Source: Candidatus Omnitrophota bacterium (GTDB lineage: Bacteria > Ratteibacteria > UBA8468 > B48-G9 > JAFGKM01). From it: a DNA stretch of 8,533 bases. Below, one piece after another: positions 6,184 to 8,533 of this stretch. Position 1 is the stretch's first letter. Each line of letters begins with the position of its first letter. The notes below the pieces were generated by a model that searched no databases, had not been told where the DNA came from, and saw only the letters and a program-made list of their open reading frames with translations. Both the position numbers and the translations under genes were made by a program. The stretch covers positions 1 to 8,533 of the forward strand of contig JAMWCO010000055.1 in the NCBI GenBank assembly GCA_023818785.1, in the 5' to 3' direction.

Positions 6184-6703
6184 TTACATTCCCTTTTATT
6201 TCTATAGTATTATTTTCAATATTGTAAATAATTTTTTCTCCAGAGAATTTATTTTTCCCTCTTTTAATTACAGGTTTTTCTTCAAAAATCATTTCTTTTC
6301 TATCATCTATGTAAGTTGCTCTTCCACATGTTATTTCCATTGTTATATTTCCTTGGTTTAAATCTTTATATAAAATTAAGACATCTCCACTTATTATAAT
6401 CTCTTTTATTTTTCTTGTCTCCTGTTCAATTTTTATTTCACCTTTACCAGACTTACCTGTTTTTATCTCAATTATTTCAGATTTTGTTTTTAAAGATAAA
6501 GAAGGAGAAGATATTTGTGTATCTTTATTCTTATTAATTTCTGCAGTTTCACCTTTTATTGTAAATGAATAGTTTTTTGAAAATTGTCTGAATGAAAACT
6601 CATTAAATTTTTCCTCATTAGAGATTATAGATTCTTTTTTTGTTTTGCAATTGGTAAAAGTAAATAAAATTAAGATTAGAATAGAAAGATTTACTTTTCT
6701 CAT
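6146..6703 (-). CDS. lptC: LptC/LptA (OstA-like) lipopolysaccharide transport protein, possible lipoprotein
   Basis: A 185-residue exported protein with the beta-jellyroll pattern of LptC/LptA, which bridge the periplasm in the lipopolysaccharide transport machine. The N-terminus has MRK, a hydrophobic run at 8-17, then FTNC with Cys19 followed by KTKK, so it may be a lipoprotein, although Asn before the Cys is outside the usual lipobox (Gly, Ala or Ser). The mature part resembles LptC: SFTIKGETAEI at 46-56, ISGDVLILYKD at 104-114, then GRATYIDDRKEMIFEEKPVI at 127-146 and an OstA-like end FSGEKIIYNIENNTIEIKGN at 153-172. LptC and LptA share this fold; the N-terminal anchor and the position after kdsD favour LptC. 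Length fits both (about 185-190). It starts 18 bases after kdsD with no clear Shine-Dalgarno, and overlaps the next gene by 38 bases. No lptA or lptB follows. Sequence identity in this family is low, so the family call rests on pattern plus context. Confidence 0.78.
   Translation of the reverse strand: MRKVNLSILILILFTFTNCKTKKESIISNEEKFNEFSFRQFSKNYSFTIKGETAEINKNKDTQISSPSLSLKTKSEIIEIKTGKSGKGEIKIEQETRKIKEIIISGDVLILYKDLNQGNITMEITCGRATYIDDRKEMIFEEKPVIKRGKNKFSGEKIIYNIENNTIEIKGNVNVEIYPEEKTIK
6190..6195 (-). promoter_or_regulatory. Ribosome binding site for the spoIID-like gene, inside the lptC-like gene
   Basis: AAGGGA on the coding strand, 6 bases before the ATG of the spoIID-like gene. It lies within the lptC-like coding sequence and supports the start that creates the 38-base overlap. 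It is a moderate match only. Confidence 0.6.
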
Positions 6704-6721
6704 TTGTTTTTCTATTTATAT

Positions 6722-7705
6722 TTAATATTCAATTCCAAATTCCTTTTTTCCAAGTAAATCATGTAAATGAACTATTGCTTTTGGCTTATTCTCTTCGTCA
6801 ACTATTACAAGACATGTTATTTCAAGTTTTTCCATCATTGCGATTGCCTGGACTGCTAATCTATCCTCTTGGATTGTTTTTGGATTTTTTGTCATACATT
6901 CTTCTATCTTGCCTTTTTTAATATCTGATTGTTTTAATAAGAATCTTCTTATATCTCCATCTGTAATAATTCCTACAAGTTTTCCATTATTGTCAACTAC
7001 AAGTGTAAACCCAATATTTTTATCATTTATTTCCCTTATTGCATCTTCAAGAGAATTATTAATATTTACTTTTGGAATTTTATCTCCTGTTTGCATAAAA
7101 TCTTTAACTTTCAACATCAATCTTTTTCCTAAATTTCCACCAGGATGATAAAATGCAAAATCTTCTTTTTGAATGCCTTTAATTGCCATAATAGTTAAAG
7201 ATATAGCATCTCCTAAAATAAGAGCACATGTTGTACTTGATGATGGAATTATGCCAAAGGGATCTGCTTCCTCAATTTCTCCTGTTTCAATAATTATATC
7301 ACTATATAACCCAATAGTTGAATTTTTTGAAGATGTAATAGTTATAATTTGAGCACCTATTTTTTTTATTATTGGAATAATTCTAATTATTTCCTCTGTT
7401 TCTCCACTATTTGAAATTACAAGTAAAACATCTTGCTTTGTTACCATCCCAAGGTCACCATGTATTGCTTCTCCTGGATGAAGAAAAATAGATGGTATTC
7501 CAATACTTGAGAAAGTTGCCGATATTTTTCTTCCTATTATTCCACTTTTCCCCATACCTGTGATTACAATTTTGCCTTTCATATTATAAATACATTCAAT
7601 TGCCTCTACAAAACTATTATTTAAATTATCTTTAATCTTTTCAATATTTTTACACTCAATATCTATAATTTTTTTGGCAATTTCAATTATTTTTTCATTC
7701 TTCAT
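6722..7705 (-). CDS. kdsD: Arabinose-5-phosphate isomerase (KpsF/GutQ family)
   Basis: Converts ribulose-5-phosphate to arabinose-5-phosphate, the first committed step to Kdo for the lipopolysaccharide inner core; cytosolic. At 327 residues it matches E. coli KdsD (328). The SIS domain shows GMGKSGIIGRKISATFSSIG at 50-69, HPGEAIHGDLGMV at 76-88, SNSGETEEI at 98-106, and DPFGIIPSSSTT at 148-159. Lys53, Glu105, Glu146 and His187 sit exactly 6 positions before the E. coli catalytic set Lys59, Glu111, Glu152 and His193. Two CBS domains follow, about 205-260 and 268-325 (VGIITDGDIRR near 244-254). The ATG overlaps the kdsA end by 11 bases, and no strong Shine-Dalgarno precedes it, so coupling is likely. 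GutQ or KpsF paralogues have the same architecture, but adjacency to kdsA makes the Kdo role the best reading. kdsC, often next to kdsD, is absent here. Confidence 0.96.
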   Translation of the reverse strand: MKNEKIIEIAKKIIDIECKNIEKIKDNLNNSFVEAIECIYNMKGKIVITGMGKSGIIGRKISATFSSIGIPSIFLHPGEAIHGDLGMVTKQDVLLVISNSGETEEIIRIIPIIKKIGAQIITITSSKNSTIGLYSDIIIETGEIEEADPFGIIPSSSTTCALILGDAISLTIMAIKGIQKEDFAFYHPGGNLGKRLMLKVKDFMQTGDKIPKVNINNSLEDAIREINDKNIGFTLVVDNNGKLVGIITDGDIRRFLLKQSDIKKGKIEECMTKNPKTIQEDRLAVQAIAMMEKLEITCLVIVDEENKPKAIVHLHDLLGKKEFGIEY

Positions 7706-8525
7706 TTTCTTTAATCACATAAAATATTTTTTTTAGTATTTTTAAAAGATTTTTAATCTCTGAAATGGATATCATATTTGGTCCATCAGACAATGCTTTT
7801 TCTGGCTCAGGATGAACCTCCATAAAAATTCCATCACATCCAATAGCAATAGCAGCCTTTGCAAGATATCTGACAAATTCCCTATTACCTCCAGATGCAT
7901 TTCCAAGACCTCCAGGCTGTTGAACACTATGAGTTGCATCAAATATAACAGGATATCCAAAATTTCTCATTATAGGTAAACTTCTAAAGTCAGAAACTAA
8001 ATTGTTATATCCAAAAAAAGTTCCTCTTTCTGTTATTATAATATTCTTATTTCCGGTTGATTCTATTTTTTCTATTACATTCTTTATTTCATAAGGCGAC
8101 AAAAATTGACCCTTTTTTACATTTACTGGTTTATTGGTTTTTCCACATTCTAATAATAGGTCTGTTTGTCTACATAAAAAAGCAGGTATTTGAATTATAT
8201 CTACTATTTCTTTAACTTTTTCTACCTGAGTGACACAGTGAACATCTGTTGTTATAGGAATATTATATTTTTCTTTTACTTTTTTTAGAATTTCAATTCC
8301 TCTTTCAATTCCAGGTCCTCTATATGATTTTATAGAAGAACGATTTGCTTTGTCATAAGATGCTTTGAAAATAAAAGGGATTTCTAATTCTTCACATATT
8401 ATTTTCACTCTCTCACAGATATAAAAAGTTAATTCTTCTGTTTCTATAACACATGGACCAGCAATTAAAACAAATAGATTATTTCCACCTATTTTTATAT
8501 TTCCAATTTTAATTTCTTTTGTCAT
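7695..8525 (-). CDS. kdsA: 3-deoxy-D-manno-octulosonate-8-phosphate synthase, metal-dependent class
   Basis: Condenses arabinose-5-phosphate with PEP to give Kdo-8-phosphate in the cytosol; its substrate comes from the next gene, kdsD. The 276 residues form a full TIM barrel: LIAGPCVIE at 20-28, FKASYDKANRSS at 53-64, PVNVKKGQFLSP at 133-144, ERGTFFGYNNLVSDFRSLP at 166-184, FDATHSVQQPGG at 195-206, and MEVHPEPEKALSDGPN at 235-250. Cys25, His199, Glu236 and Asp247 all lie 14 positions after the Aquifex aeolicus metal ligands Cys11, His185, Glu222 and Asp233, so this is a class II (metal-dependent) enzyme; metal-independent ones such as E. coli have Asn in place of the Cys. Only eight bases upstream are visible (TTAATAAA), so its ribosome binding site cannot be judged. 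DAHP synthase shares the fold, but KANRSS and the motif set identify KdsA. Confidence 0.97.
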   Translation of the reverse strand: MTKEIKIGNIKIGGNNLFVLIAGPCVIETEELTFYICERVKIICEELEIPFIFKASYDKANRSSIKSYRGPGIERGIEILKKVKEKYNIPITTDVHCVTQVEKVKEIVDIIQIPAFLCRQTDLLLECGKTNKPVNVKKGQFLSPYEIKNVIEKIESTGNKNIIITERGTFFGYNNLVSDFRSLPIMRNFGYPVIFDATHSVQQPGGLGNASGGNREFVRYLAKAAIAIGCDGIFMEVHPEPEKALSDGPNMISISEIKNLLKILKKIFYVIKENEE

Positions 8526-8533
8526 TTTATTAA

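Larger units (their letters stand above)
1..8533 (-). other. Probable single transcription unit of ten co-oriented genes
   Basis: All genes are on the minus strand with junctions, in transcription order, of -11, +18, -38, +12, +17, +8, +14, -4 and 0 bases. No hairpin followed by a U-run in the transcript is visible at any junction, and no gap is large enough for an ordinary promoter. Internal promoters inside coding sequence cannot be excluded. Both ends of the unit lie outside the window. Confidence 0.75.

Noticed and set aside
6077..6361. Plus-strand open frame of 94 codons across the lptC/spoIID overlap
   Set aside because: Low-complexity Phe/Ser/Ile translation antisense to two recognisable genes; no upstream Shine-Dalgarno and opposite to every other gene.
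6909..7148. Plus-strand open frame of 79 codons inside kdsD
   Set aside because: Mirror of the CBS-domain coding region with no recognisable features.
7772..7960. Minus-strand open frame of 62 codons within kdsA
   Set aside because: Out-of-frame shadow in a region where the KdsA frame carries the conserved active-site motifs.
8526..8533. TTAATAAA upstream of kdsA as the end of another gene
   Set aside because: It contains TAA and could be a stop codon, but eight bases cannot support a gene call.

Overview
The window is a tightly packed piece of one long minus-strand gene cluster in an AT-rich genome (roughly 30% GC by eye, with many Lys/Ile/Asn codons and frequent AGA and ATA). All ten genes point the same way. 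In transcription order, right to left, they are kdsA, kdsD, an lptC/lptA-like gene, a spoIID-like gene, hpf, ptsN, ptsI, a bifunctional phosphoglucose/phosphomannose isomerase, metK, and the 5' half of ahcY, which runs off the left edge. Neighbours overlap by 4 to 38 bases or lie 0 to 18 bases apart. Only about 77 bases are non-coding and no stretch over 300 bases lacks a gene. I see no tRNA, rRNA, CRISPR array, mobile element, internal terminator or convincing promoter. The operon's own promoter must lie beyond the right edge.

Region by region: 8525-6146 concerns the Gram-negative envelope, with Kdo synthesis (KdsD makes arabinose-5-phosphate, KdsA condenses it with PEP) and an LptC/LptA-type lipopolysaccharide transport protein. 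6183-5290 encodes an exported SpoIID/LytB-domain peptidoglycan enzyme. 5277-2775 holds a regulatory group: a short ribosome hibernation factor, a nitrogen/fructose-type PTS IIA protein and PTS enzyme I. 2760-1720 is an archaeal-type SIS-domain sugar-phosphate isomerase. 1723-1 is the S-adenosylmethionine cycle pair MetK and AhcY.

The order kdsD - lptC - ... - hpf - ptsN - (PTS gene) matches the well-known proteobacterial kdsD-kdsC-lptC-lptA-lptB-rpoN-hpf-ptsN-rapZ-npr locus, but kdsC, lptA, lptB and rpoN are absent and spoIID stands where lptA-lptB-rpoN would be. Kdo genes imply a lipopolysaccharide-bearing, two-membrane bacterium. The metal-dependent KdsA, the archaeal-type PGI/PMI and the AhcY with a thermophile/archaeal-like motif suggest a deep-branching or thermophile-related lineage. 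A low-GC candidate phylum near Omnitrophota is one guess, held with low confidence.

Nothing here looks like an unknown defence or mobile system. The points of interest are the rearranged envelope/PTS locus, the spoIID gene overlapping lptC, and a metK-TAA-ATG-ahcY junction in one continuous frame.
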